A stretch of DNA of 64,000 bases, from NCBI RefSeq assembly GCF_001668575.1, contig NZ_LZMD01000083.1, positions 1 to 64,000 of the forward strand, given 5' to 3'. Shown here one piece after another: positions 1 through 7,619 of this stretch. Below the pieces are notes generated by a model, which did no database searches, was not told the DNA's origin, and worked only from the letters and a program-made list of their open reading frames with translations. The stretch is from Mycobacterium sp. 1164985.4 (lineage in GTDB: Bacteria; Actinomycetota; Actinomycetes; Mycobacteriales; Mycobacteriaceae). Both the position numbers and the translations under genes were made by a program. The stretch's first letter is position 1; every line of letters starts with the position of its first letter.

Positions 1-455
1 GGGCAGCGTCCGCTACGTCACGTTCGAGCGCGGCGCGATCTACTGGTCGCCGGAGAGCGGCGCCGAACCGGTCACCGGCGAGATCTACAAGGCTTGGGGG
101 GCGCTCGGTTTCGAACGCGGAGCGCTCGGACTGCCCACCAGTGGGGAGATCCAGGAGCCGCTGTGGATCGTGCAGAACTTCCAGCACGGCACGCTCAACT
201 TTGATCGTGAGAAGGGCACGGTGACAAGGGTTTTCGACGGTATCTCGGTCGAACTGCCCAAGCCCACCGTCGACGCTCCGCCCATCCAACTCGAGCGGTT
301 CACGCCGCCCATCAGCCCCTGAGAGCTACATCCACCAACGCTCGAGCACGCGCGCGACGCCGTCGTCGTTGTTGGTCGCGGTGACCGGTTCGGCGCCGCT
401 CTCCGGCGACCAGTAGATCGCGCCGCGCTCGAACGTGACGTAGCGGACGCTGCCC
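1..455. repeat. Perfect 77-bp inverted repeat (arms 1-77 and 379-455)
   Basis: Bases 1-77 are the exact reverse complement of 379-455. I compared them block by block and found no mismatch until base 78 against 378. Both arms encode the same LGFP-repeat segment (GSVRYVTFERGAIYWSPESG), once on each strand, with 301 bp between them. The left arm begins at the first base of the window, so 77 bp is a minimum length. The arms separate two alternative C-termini of one amidase gene. Confidence 0.95.
2..322 (+). CDS. LGFP-repeat C-terminal fragment, probably the true 3' end of the PGRP amidase gene (partial)
   Basis: The open frame enters from the left edge and ends at TGA 320-322, giving 106 residues. 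It carries a complete LGFP repeat (WGALGFERGALGLPTSGEIQ) and a short tail ending TPPISP. LGFP repeats are cell-wall-binding modules at the C-terminus of mycobacterial secreted hydrolases. The first 25 residues are identical to the last LGFP segment of the oppositely oriented gene at 326-1753, and what follows here is the natural continuation of that repeat. Adding these 81 residues to the other gene would give about 536 residues, close to the remembered length of Rv3811 (about 539). I therefore read this as the displaced genuine tail of that gene, not a separate gene. The upstream part lies outside the window. Confidence 0.7.
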   Translation, partial: GSVRYVTFERGAIYWSPESGAEPVTGEIYKAWGALGFERGALGLPTSGEIQEPLWIVQNFQHGTLNFDREKGTVTRVFDGISVELPKPTVDAPPIQLERFTPPISP

Positions 456-1753
456 TCACCGGAGGCCTCCAGCGACGTCGGCCTGCCCAGCGGGCTGTTC
501 ATCCGGCCCATGGCCTCCCACTTCGCGAAAATGGCTCCCCCGCGCAGTGATTCGGACAAGTCGTCGGGGCCCGGCGGCTGGTTGAAGCGGGCAGCGATGT
601 CGCGGATGTGGTCCATCAGCAGGTATGCCGCGTTACCGGGGCACTCCGTGGCGCCGACGTCGCGGTGGGTGAAGATCGCGGGCAGCAGCGGTGTCGCACC
701 GGTCGGGAACTTCGAGAACGACCCGCCGGCGGAGGCCAGCACGACGGTGCCGCGTGGATCGACGTGGTCGAGGCCGAGGCGCCATCCCAGCAGGCGGGCC
801 GTCGTGCGCAGTTGAACCGGCGTCGGCGGCACCACCTCGAAGTTGCCCATCATCGCCACGCCCCAGGTATCGCGGTTGAATCCGCCGGTGTGCGCGCCCT
901 CGACGGGTCGGGTGATGCCCCCCGCGCGACCCTCGAAGACCTGGCCGAACTTGTCGACCAGTGCGTTGTACGCGATGTCGCACCAACCCAGGGTGCGGGT
1001 GTGGTACTCGTAGATCGAGCGGACGATCCCCGCCGAGTCTTCCGGCGCATATTCGTTGCTGCCGGCGGTGTGGTGCACGATGCCCGCACGAATCCCCAAG
1101 TCGAACTGGGGATTTCCGCATCGCATCGATTCGTCGGCGCCCCACTGCGCCCGGTTGATGATGTTCGGCGGCACGCCGGGCGCGTTCACCGCCGACGGCG
1201 GGGGCAGCGTGTCGACGGGCGGTGCCTGCGGCGGGCTGATCAGCACGGCGTTGAGGTTCTGGCCGAACGGCTGCTCCGTGTTCGCCGGGATGTATCCCAG
1301 TCCCTCGACGGGCTGGGGCATGGCGTCCGGGGTCTTGGGGGCATCGGGCGGACGGGTGACCGCGATCTGCACCGTGGTGGTGCGGCCCACGAACACCGGC
1401 TCAGTGCCGGCCGGCCCGGCCGACGGGGTATCGGGTCCGACGCCCTCGAGAGGTTCGGCGTCGTACCACGGCCCCCAACTGCCGTCGGCCTTGCGGGCCC
1501 GCACCCGTGCCGTCGTGCCGGTGAAGTCCTGCGCCGTCAGCGCCACCATCGAGAACGGAGTGTCCTGGTGGATCTCGCGGATCGTCTCGCCGCCGCCGAG
1601 GCCGGTCAGCGGACGCTGCGCCAACTGGGGCGCCTCGATCGACGCCTCATCGTCGCGGTCACCGGGTAGACCGAACAGCGCCATCGGCAGCATCACGACT
1701 GTCGCCGCAAGCGCGGTGAACAGCAGCGACGATGCGGGACGGCGAGTCGGCAC
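326..1753 (-). CDS. Secreted peptidoglycan-recognition (PGRP/amidase_2) zinc amidase, chimeric C-terminus
   Basis: The product has 475 residues with a GTG start. An N-terminal hydrophobic signal segment (about residues 8-28) suggests export. A PGRP/N-acetylmuramoyl-L-alanine amidase domain spans about residues 195-390. Probable zinc ligands are the His pair in VHHTAG (227-228), the His in THRDVGATECPG (about 363) and its Cys (about 371); the Tyr in DIAYNALV is also family-typical. The protein probably cleaves or binds cell-wall peptide stems. It matches the Rv3811 family next to erp. The last ~18 residues (ATNNDDGVARVLERWW-) do not continue the LGFP repeat. They look like the C-terminus of a Cof-type HAD hydrolase, the family of the neighbour Rv3813c. 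The gene therefore appears fused at the inverted repeat. The genuine tail is probably the fragment at 2-322. Confidence 0.85.
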   Translation of the reverse strand: MPTRRPASSLLFTALAATVVMLPMALFGLPGDRDDEASIEAPQLAQRPLTGLGGGETIREIHQDTPFSMVALTAQDFTGTTARVRARKADGSWGPWYDAEPLEGVGPDTPSAGPAGTEPVFVGRTTTVQIAVTRPPDAPKTPDAMPQPVEGLGYIPANTEQPFGQNLNAVLISPPQAPPVDTLPPPSAVNAPGVPPNIINRAQWGADESMRCGNPQFDLGIRAGIVHHTAGSNEYAPEDSAGIVRSIYEYHTRTLGWCDIAYNALVDKFGQVFEGRAGGITRPVEGAHTGGFNRDTWGVAMMGNFEVVPPTPVQLRTTARLLGWRLGLDHVDPRGTVVLASAGGSFSKFPTGATPLLPAIFTHRDVGATECPGNAAYLLMDHIRDIAARFNQPPGPDDLSESLRGGAIFAKWEAMGRMNSPLGRPTSLEASGEGSVRYVTFERGAIYWSPESGAEPVTATNNDDGVARVLERWWM

Positions 1754-1834
1754 GGACTGATGTTACGTATGTGCCAGGTGGTGCTAGTGGTGCGACACGG
1801 CCCGAAGCCCGACTAATCGACGTCAGACCTGCAC

Positions 1835-1869
1835 CGGCACCGCAGAGCCGTTAGGCCTCTGCGGTGCCG
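1835..1869 (-). terminator. Hairpin terminator downstream of erp
   Basis: A perfect 13-bp stem (1835-1847 with 1857-1869) encloses a 9-nt loop, 15 bp beyond the erp stop codon. There is no long T-tract on the - strand, as is common for mycobacterial terminators. It separates erp from the amidase gene. Confidence 0.7.
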
Positions 1870-1884
1870 TTTGGTGACAGGTTT

Positions 1885-2775
1885 TCAGGCGCCGGGGGCG
1901 GGCGCCGGCACGGGGGCCGGGACCGGAGGTGCGGCAGGCGGCTTCGCCGCCGACATGATTGCCGGCATCACCATGCCCTTGAGCAGGTCGATCGCCTGGC
2001 CGGCGCCCAGCTGGTCGGCCATGGAGGACAGCTCGCCGATGATGCCGCCGTTGCCGGACGTGCCGGTCGCTGCGGGCATCGTCGCCAACGAGGGGTCGCC
2101 GAGGATCGGGTAGGTCCCGGCGGCCGGGTCCAGGCCGATCGGGGCCGCGATCGGCACCTCACCGGGGGCGGGCAGGCCGGAGGTCGACGAGATCGGCGAC
2201 GCGCCGAGGGCCGGGTCGGTCAGCGCCGGCGGGGTCGACAGGCCCGGCGTGGTCAGCCCGGCGTCACCGGTCGGGCTGGTCAGCGACGGAGTCGACAGTG
2301 CCGGGTTGGTCAACGCGGGGTTCGACAGCGCCGGATCGGTCAGCGAGGGAGCGGTCGCGGCGGCCCCCGGAACCGTGGCGCTCGGCGCGCTCAGGCTCGG
2401 TGAGGTCAGCCCGGGGGTGCTGAGTCCCGGCGCGGTCAGACCGGGCGACGTCAGCTCGGGCGTCGTGAGGGCCGGCGTGGTCAGACCCGGAGAGGTCAGC
2501 GTGGTGGGCGAGCTCGAACTCGTTCCTCCCAGAATGCCGGTCGGCATCGGGGGCATGTTGATCCCGAACTGCGACAGGCCCTGGCTCAGGGCAGACATCA
2601 GCTCGTTCGGCAGATCCGTGATCGTCGCCGCCTGGACGAACTCGCGGTGCTGAGCGGTCGGCTGGGTGGCCTCCGTCAGCTCGGTCACGGCGACTACTGC
2701 GGCGGGACTCGCGACTGCCAGGGCCAGGACTGCGCTCGTGGCTGTCGACAGCCTGCGTCGACGTCGGTTCGGCAC
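1885..2775 (-). CDS. erp: Exported repetitive protein Erp (PirG)
   Basis: The product has 296 residues. I chose GTG 2775 because a GAGGAG ribosome site lies 6 nt upstream and the resulting start (PNRRRRRLSTATSAVLALAV) matches Erp proteins; the frame could extend 30 codons further upstream. A signal peptide is followed by the conserved block LPNELMSALSQGLSQFGIN (about residues 50-70). A central region of P-[GA]-L-[TS]-[STDN] pentapeptide repeats follows (about residues 80-190), then a conserved C-terminal part with a PAPVPAPAPGA tail. Erp is a surface-exposed virulence and cell-wall integrity protein; its molecular role is unknown. The repeat number is species-specific. The gene is divergent from glf across a 234-bp spacer that must hold both promoters. 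I see no clear consensus elements there. Confidence 0.95.
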   Translation of the reverse strand: MPNRRRRRLSTATSAVLALAVASPAAVVAVTELTEATQPTAQHREFVQAATITDLPNELMSALSQGLSQFGINMPPMPTGILGGTSSSSPTTLTSPGLTTPALTTPELTSPGLTAPGLSTPGLTSPSLSAPSATVPGAAATAPSLTDPALSNPALTNPALSTPSLTSPTGDAGLTTPGLSTPPALTDPALGASPISSTSGLPAPGEVPIAAPIGLDPAAGTYPILGDPSLATMPAATGTSGNGGIIGELSSMADQLGAGQAIDLLKGMVMPAIMSAAKPPAAPPVPAPVPAPAPGA

Positions 2776-3009
2776 GGAAGTCTCCTCAATACATGGGCTA
2801 CGACTACTAGTTCGTCGCTTCGTGGTTCGGCTGGGCGATTCAGGTGAACGGCCCAGGTCCTGCACTGTCGGCGGTCGAAGCCGACGTGATCGACGGTACT
2901 GATGTGACTAGTGAGACGAAAGTGACGATATGTAATCGTGAGCCGATCGCAATATTCGGCTGCTGTCGGATTCGGGCCGTGCGGTCACGGTCGGATACCC
3001 TTGCTGCCG

Positions 3010-4215
3010 ATGACAGCTCGTTTTGACCTTATTGTCGTCGGCTCCGGATTCTTCGGCCTGACGATTGCCGAGCGCGTGGCAACACAACTGGACAAGCGGG
3101 TTCTCGTCATCGAGCGACGCCCGCACATTGGCGGCAACGCCTACTCCGAGCCCGAGCCGCAAACCGGGATCGAGGTGCACAAATACGGCGCGCACCTGTT
3201 CCACACCTCCAACAAGCGGGTGTGGGACTACGTCCGCCAGTTCACCGAGTTCACCGGCTACCAGCACCGCGTCTTCGGCCTGTACGACGGGCAGGCGTAC
3301 CCGCTGCCCATGGGACTCGGCCTGGTCTGCCAGTTCTTCGGCCGCTACTTCACGCCCGATGAGGCCCGCGCGCTGATCGCCGAGCAGTCGGCCGAGATCG
3401 ACACCGAGAAGGCGCAGAACTTCGAGGAGAAGGCGATCAGCCTCATCGGTCGTCCCCTCTACGAGGCGTTCTTCAAGGGCTACACCGCCAAGCAGTGGCA
3501 AACCGACCCCAAGGAACTGCCTGCGTCCAACATCACCCGGCTGCCGGTCCGCTACACCTTCAACAACCGCTACTTCAACGACACCTATGAGGGGCTGCCG
3601 GTCGACGGCTACACCAAGTGGTTGGAGAACATGGCGGCCGACGACCGCATCGAGGTCCGGTTGGACACGGACTGGTTCGACGTGCGTGACGAGCTGCGCG
3701 CCGCGAACCCGGACGCGCCGGTGGTCTACACCGGACCTCTCGACCGGTACTTCGACTACGCCGAGGGCCGGCTGGGGTGGCGGACCCTCGACTTCGAGTT
3801 GGAGGTCCTCGAGACCGGAGACTTCCAGGGCACCCCGGTGATGAACTACAACGACATCGACGTGCCCTACACCCGGATCCACGAGTTCCGGCACTTCCAC
3901 CCCGAACGCGCGTACCCGACCGACAAGACGGTCATCATGCGTGAGTTCTCCCGGTTCGCCGACAACGACGACGAGCCCTATTACCCGATCAACACCGAAG
4001 CCGACCGCGCGTTGCTGGCCGCTTACCGGGCCCGGGCAAAGGCCGAAACCGCTTCTGCGAAGGTGTTGTTCGGTGGCAGGCTGGGGACCTACCAGTACTT
4101 GGACATGCACATGGCCATCGCCAGCGCGCTGAGCATGTACGACAACACGCTCGCTCCGCACATGCGCGACGGCGTGTCACTGACCGAACCGGGCCCAGAA
4201 AGCAGTAGCGCATGA
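3010..4215 (+). CDS. glf: UDP-galactopyranose mutase
   Basis: The product has 401 residues (M. tuberculosis Glf is 399). It converts UDP-galactopyranose to UDP-galactofuranose, the donor for cell-wall galactan, in the cytosol with reduced FAD. The FAD-binding Rossmann motif is at the N-terminus (VVGSGFFGLTIAE, about residues 8-20), followed by ERRPHIGGNAYSE. The conserved KYGAHLFHTSN and NNRYF segments are present. The ATG at 3010 is preferred over an in-frame start at 2938, because it places the Rossmann strand at residue 5 as in the family. It overlaps glfT2 by 4 nt (ATGA), so the two galactan genes are translationally coupled. Confidence 0.97.
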   Translation: MTARFDLIVVGSGFFGLTIAERVATQLDKRVLVIERRPHIGGNAYSEPEPQTGIEVHKYGAHLFHTSNKRVWDYVRQFTEFTGYQHRVFGLYDGQAYPLPMGLGLVCQFFGRYFTPDEARALIAEQSAEIDTEKAQNFEEKAISLIGRPLYEAFFKGYTAKQWQTDPKELPASNITRLPVRYTFNNRYFNDTYEGLPVDGYTKWLENMAADDRIEVRLDTDWFDVRDELRAANPDAPVVYTGPLDRYFDYAEGRLGWRTLDFELEVLETGDFQGTPVMNYNDIDVPYTRIHEFRHFHPERAYPTDKTVIMREFSRFADNDDEPYYPINTEADRALLAAYRARAKAETASAKVLFGGRLGTYQYLDMHMAIASALSMYDNTLAPHMRDGVSLTEPGPESSSA

Positions 4216-6149
4216 GCGAGATCCCGTCCGGCGCACTCGACTCCGCGGAATCGAAGGCGGTCAGCCTACTGGCGCGCGTGATCCTTCCGCGCCCCGGCGA
4301 ACCCCATGACGTCCGCAAGCTCTACATCGAGGAAGCGGAGACCAACGCCAAGCGCGCGCACGCGCCGAGCCGCACCGAACTCGAGATCGGCACCGAATCC
4401 CAGGTGTCGTTCGCGACCTACTTCAACGCGTTCCCGGCCAGCTACTGGCGGCGCTGGTCGATTCTGCAGTCGGTGGTGCTGCGGGTCGAGTTGACCGGCA
4501 GCGCGCGCGTCGACGTCTACCGGTCCAAGGCCACTGGTGCCCGAATCACCGTCGGAGGCGCTCCGGTCGTCAGCGAGCGCGAGGGCGAACCGGCCCACGT
4601 CGAGTTCGAGATCGACCTGGGCCCGTTCGAGGACGGCGGCTGGATCTGGTTCGACATCGCAACCGATTCGGCGTCGACGTTGCACCACGCCGGCTGGTAC
4701 GCGCCGGAGTCCGCGCCGGGCCTGGCCAATGTCGCCGTCGGCATCCCGACCTTCAACCGACCCGCCGACTGCGTCAACGCGCTGGCAGCGCTGACGTCGG
4801 ACCCGTTGGTGGACAAGGTGATCGGTGCGGTTATCGTATCCGATCAGGGCACCAGCAAGGCCAAGGATCACTCGGGCTTCGACGAGGCGGCAGCCGCGCT
4901 CGGTAATCGGTTGACGATCCACAACCAGCCCAATCTCGGTGGCTCGGGCGGTTACAGCCGGGTCATGTACGAGGCGCTGAAGAACACCGACTGCGAGCAG
5001 ATCCTGTTCATGGACGACGACATCCGCATCGAGCCCGACTCGATCCTGCGGGCGTTGGCGATGAACCGGTTCGCGAAGACGCCAACCCTGGTCGGCGGCC
5101 AGATGCTCAACCTGCAGGAGCCTTCCCATCTGCACGTCATGGGCGAGATGGTCGATGCCGAGAACTTCATGTGGACCAATGCGGTCAACACCGAGTACGA
5201 CCACAACTTCGCCAGAGACAGCCTGGCCGACGAGGATTCGCTGCGCAGCAAGATGCTGCACCGCCGCATCGACGTCGACTACAACGGCTGGTGGATGTGC
5301 ATGATCCCGCGGCAGGTCGCGGAGGAACTCGGCCAGCCGCTGCCATTGTTCATCAAGTGGGACGACGCCGACTACGGCCTGCGTGCCGGTGAGCACGGCT
5401 ACCCGACGGTCACGCTTCCAGGTTGTGCGATCTGGCATATGGCGTGGAGCGACAAGGACGACGCGATCGACTGGCAGGCGTACTTCCACCTGCGCAACCG
5501 CTTGGTGGTGGCCGCGCTGCACTGGGACGGTAACGTCCGCGGGCTGATCGCGAGCCATCTGAAGGCGACGCTCAAACACCTGCTGTGCCTGGAGTATTCG
5601 ACCGTCGCAATCCAGAACAAGGCGATGGACGACTTCCTGGCCGGACCCGAGCACATCTTCTCGATTCTCGAATCTGCGTTGCCCGAGGTGCGCAAGATGC
5701 GCCAGCAGTTCCCCGACGCGGTGGTGCTGCCGAGCGCTGCCGAGTTGCCGACGCCGTCGGACAAGCGCTGGCGCAGGAAGGTCAAGATCCCCACCAATGC
5801 GCTGGCGATCTCGACGCGGCTGTCGCGCGGTGTGATCCACCAACTGCGACCGCACGATCCCGAGCACCATCGCCGCCCGCAGATCAACGTCGCCACGCAG
5901 GACGCCCGGTGGTTCTCGCTGTGCCGGGTGGACGGTGTCACCGTGACAACGGCGGACGGCCGCGGCGTCGTGTACCGCCAGCGCGACCGCGAGAAGATGC
6001 TCCATCTTCTGCGGGAATCGTTGAAACGCCAGGCGATCCTGGCGCGCAGGTTCAACAAGATGCGCAAGGTCTACCGCGAGGCGCTGCCGACTCTGACGAG
6101 CAAGCAGAAGTGGGAGACGGTCCTACTGGAGTCGTCTGCCAATGGATGA
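4212..6149 (+). CDS. glfT2: Galactofuranosyltransferase GlfT2 (bifunctional beta-1,5/1,6 polymerase)
   Basis: The product has 645 residues (family about 637). It extends the galactan chain from UDP-Galf at the inner membrane face. An N-terminal beta-sandwich precedes a GT-A domain. The metal-binding motif is MDDDIRIEPD (Asp268-270). The catalytic-base motif is WDDADYG (W383, D384, D385), and the metal-ligand His is in AIWHMAW (His409). The acceptor-site NLGGSGGYSR segment is present. The C-terminal helical, membrane-associating part is rich in Arg and Lys. It sits between glf and the PAP2 gene, overlapping both by a few bases. Confidence 0.97.
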   Translation: MSEIPSGALDSAESKAVSLLARVILPRPGEPHDVRKLYIEEAETNAKRAHAPSRTELEIGTESQVSFATYFNAFPASYWRRWSILQSVVLRVELTGSARVDVYRSKATGARITVGGAPVVSEREGEPAHVEFEIDLGPFEDGGWIWFDIATDSASTLHHAGWYAPESAPGLANVAVGIPTFNRPADCVNALAALTSDPLVDKVIGAVIVSDQGTSKAKDHSGFDEAAAALGNRLTIHNQPNLGGSGGYSRVMYEALKNTDCEQILFMDDDIRIEPDSILRALAMNRFAKTPTLVGGQMLNLQEPSHLHVMGEMVDAENFMWTNAVNTEYDHNFARDSLADEDSLRSKMLHRRIDVDYNGWWMCMIPRQVAEELGQPLPLFIKWDDADYGLRAGEHGYPTVTLPGCAIWHMAWSDKDDAIDWQAYFHLRNRLVVAALHWDGNVRGLIASHLKATLKHLLCLEYSTVAIQNKAMDDFLAGPEHIFSILESALPEVRKMRQQFPDAVVLPSAAELPTPSDKRWRRKVKIPTNALAISTRLSRGVIHQLRPHDPEHHRRPQINVATQDARWFSLCRVDGVTVTTADGRGVVYRQRDREKMLHLLRESLKRQAILARRFNKMRKVYREALPTLTSKQKWETVLLESSANG

Positions 6150-6666
6150 GAGCCCACGCGGCGAGGAGGCCGCGTTGGTCGCGGTGCAGTCCGCGCTCGG
6201 TGACCGGCCGGGGGTCTTGCCGACCGCGCGGGCGTTGTCCCATTTCGGCGAGCACAGCCTGGGTTGGCTCGCGATCGCGTTGGCCGGAGCGCTTTTTGCG
6301 CCCCAACGCCGGCGTGCCTGGCTGACGGCGGGAGCCGGTGCATTCATCGCACACGCGGCCGCCGTCGTGATCAAGAGGGTCGTGCGCCGCGAACGGCCAC
6401 ACCACCCCGCGATCGCGGTCAATGTCGGGACCCCGAGCCGCCTGAGTTTCCCGTCCGCCCACGCGACATCGACCACTGCGGCGTCCGTGCTGATGGCCAG
6501 GACCACCGGCCTGCCGCTACCGGCGCTGCTCGTGCCTCCGATGGCGTTGTCGCGGTTGGTGCTTGGCGTGCACTACCCGAGCGACGTCCTAACCGGGATC
6601 GCGGTCGGGGCGGCCGTCGCGAGGGTCGTCGAAACGGTGGCCGACCGCGCCGAAGGGAACTCATGA
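6142..6666 (+). CDS. PAP2-family membrane phosphatase, probable decaprenylphosphoryl-5-phosphoribose phosphatase
   Basis: The product has 174 residues. The three PAP2 phosphatase motifs are visible: KRVVRRERP, PSAHATS and SRLVLGVHYPSDVLTG (phosphate-binding Arg plus His). Several hydrophobic segments indicate an integral membrane enzyme. The Rv3807c family is proposed to remove the 5-phosphate from the UbiA product before DprE1/DprE2 epimerisation; that role is inferred from position and family. Its start overlaps the glfT2 end by 8 nt and its stop overlaps the ubiA start (ATGA). Confidence 0.88.
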   Translation: MDESPRGEEAALVAVQSALGDRPGVLPTARALSHFGEHSLGWLAIALAGALFAPQRRRAWLTAGAGAFIAHAAAVVIKRVVRRERPHHPAIAVNVGTPSRLSFPSAHATSTTAASVLMARTTGLPLPALLVPPMALSRLVLGVHYPSDVLTGIAVGAAVARVVETVADRAEGNS

Positions 6667-7619
6667 GCATCTCCAGTGACAGCAGCGCAGAGAGCGTACG
6701 GCCAATGGGTGAACAAACGGCACAGCAGAAGGGCCCGCCGCGCAACGTCGTGACCGGCCTGATCAAGGCGATCCGACCGCGGCAGTGGGTGAAGAACCTG
6801 CTCGTGCTGGCCGCGCCGATCGCCTCCCTCGGCGGGGACGTCGAATACGACTACGCCGGCGTGGCGGTCAACATCCTCATCGCGTTCGTGACCTTCTCGC
6901 TCGCTGCCTCGTCGATCTATCTGGTCAACGACGCCCGCGACGTCGAGGCCGACCGCCAGCACCCCACGAAGCGGTTCCGGCCCATCGCCGCCGGAGTCGT
7001 CCCCGAATGGCTTGCCTACTCCACTTCGGTGGTGTTGGCCGCTGCCGCGCTGGGCATTTCGCTGCTGGCCTCGGTGAACCTGACCGTGGTGATCGCGGTG
7101 TACATCGCCATGCAACTGGCGTACTGCTTCGGCCTCAAGCACCAGGCGGTGCTCGACATCTGCATCGTCTCGTCGGCGTACCTGATCCGCGCCATCGCGG
7201 GCGGTGCTGCAGCGGGCATCCCGCTGTCGCAATGGTTCTTACTGGTGATGACGTTCGGCTCACTGTTCATGGTGGCCGGAAAGCGGTACGCCGAACTACA
7301 ACTCGCCGAGCGCACCGGAGCCAAGATCCGCAAGTCGCTGGAGAGTTACACCGCGTCGTACCTGCGCTTCGTGTGGACGCTGTCGGCCACCGCGATGGTG
7401 CTCTGTTACGGCCTGTGGGCCTTCGAACGCGACGGCGCCACGGCATCGTGGTACGCGGTCACCATCATTCCGATCACCATCGCTATCCTTCGATACGCGG
7501 TCGACGTCGACGGCGGATTGGCGGGGGAGCCCGAGGAGATCGCCCTCAAGGACCGGGTACTGCAGCTGTTGCTGCTGGCGTGGATCGGGACCATCGGTGC
7601 CGCCGTCTTCCTCAGCTGA
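6663..7619 (+). CDS. ubiA: Decaprenyl-phosphate 5-phosphoribosyltransferase (DPPR synthase)
   Basis: The product has 318 residues (Rv3806c about 302). It is a UbiA-superfamily polytopic membrane enzyme that transfers phosphoribose from PRPP to decaprenyl phosphate, the first committed step to decaprenyl-phospho-arabinose. The first Asp-rich motif is NDARDVEADRQHPTKRFRP. The second polar loop includes AGKRYAELQLAE and a C-terminal DVDGGLAGEPEE. Eight to nine hydrophobic helices are apparent. The ATG at 6663 overlaps the preceding stop as ATGA, and a longer upstream frame lacks family similarity. The extra N-terminal ~16 residues (Ser/Gln-rich) are a species extension. Confidence 0.95.
   Translation: MSISSDSSAESVRPMGEQTAQQKGPPRNVVTGLIKAIRPRQWVKNLLVLAAPIASLGGDVEYDYAGVAVNILIAFVTFSLAASSIYLVNDARDVEADRQHPTKRFRPIAAGVVPEWLAYSTSVVLAAAALGISLLASVNLTVVIAVYIAMQLAYCFGLKHQAVLDICIVSSAYLIRAIAGGAAAGIPLSQWFLLVMTFGSLFMVAGKRYAELQLAERTGAKIRKSLESYTASYLRFVWTLSATAMVLCYGLWAFERDGATASWYAVTIIPITIAILRYAVDVDGGLAGEPEEIALKDRVLQLLLLAWIGTIGAAVFLS

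Noticed and set aside
1..455. Site-specific recombinase (shufflon-type) phase switch at the amidase gene
   Set aside because: The inverted repeat fits an invertible end, but no recombinase is visible nearby and the junction with a HAD-hydrolase tail fits rearrangement or contig chimera better. Kept as a question, not called as a switch.
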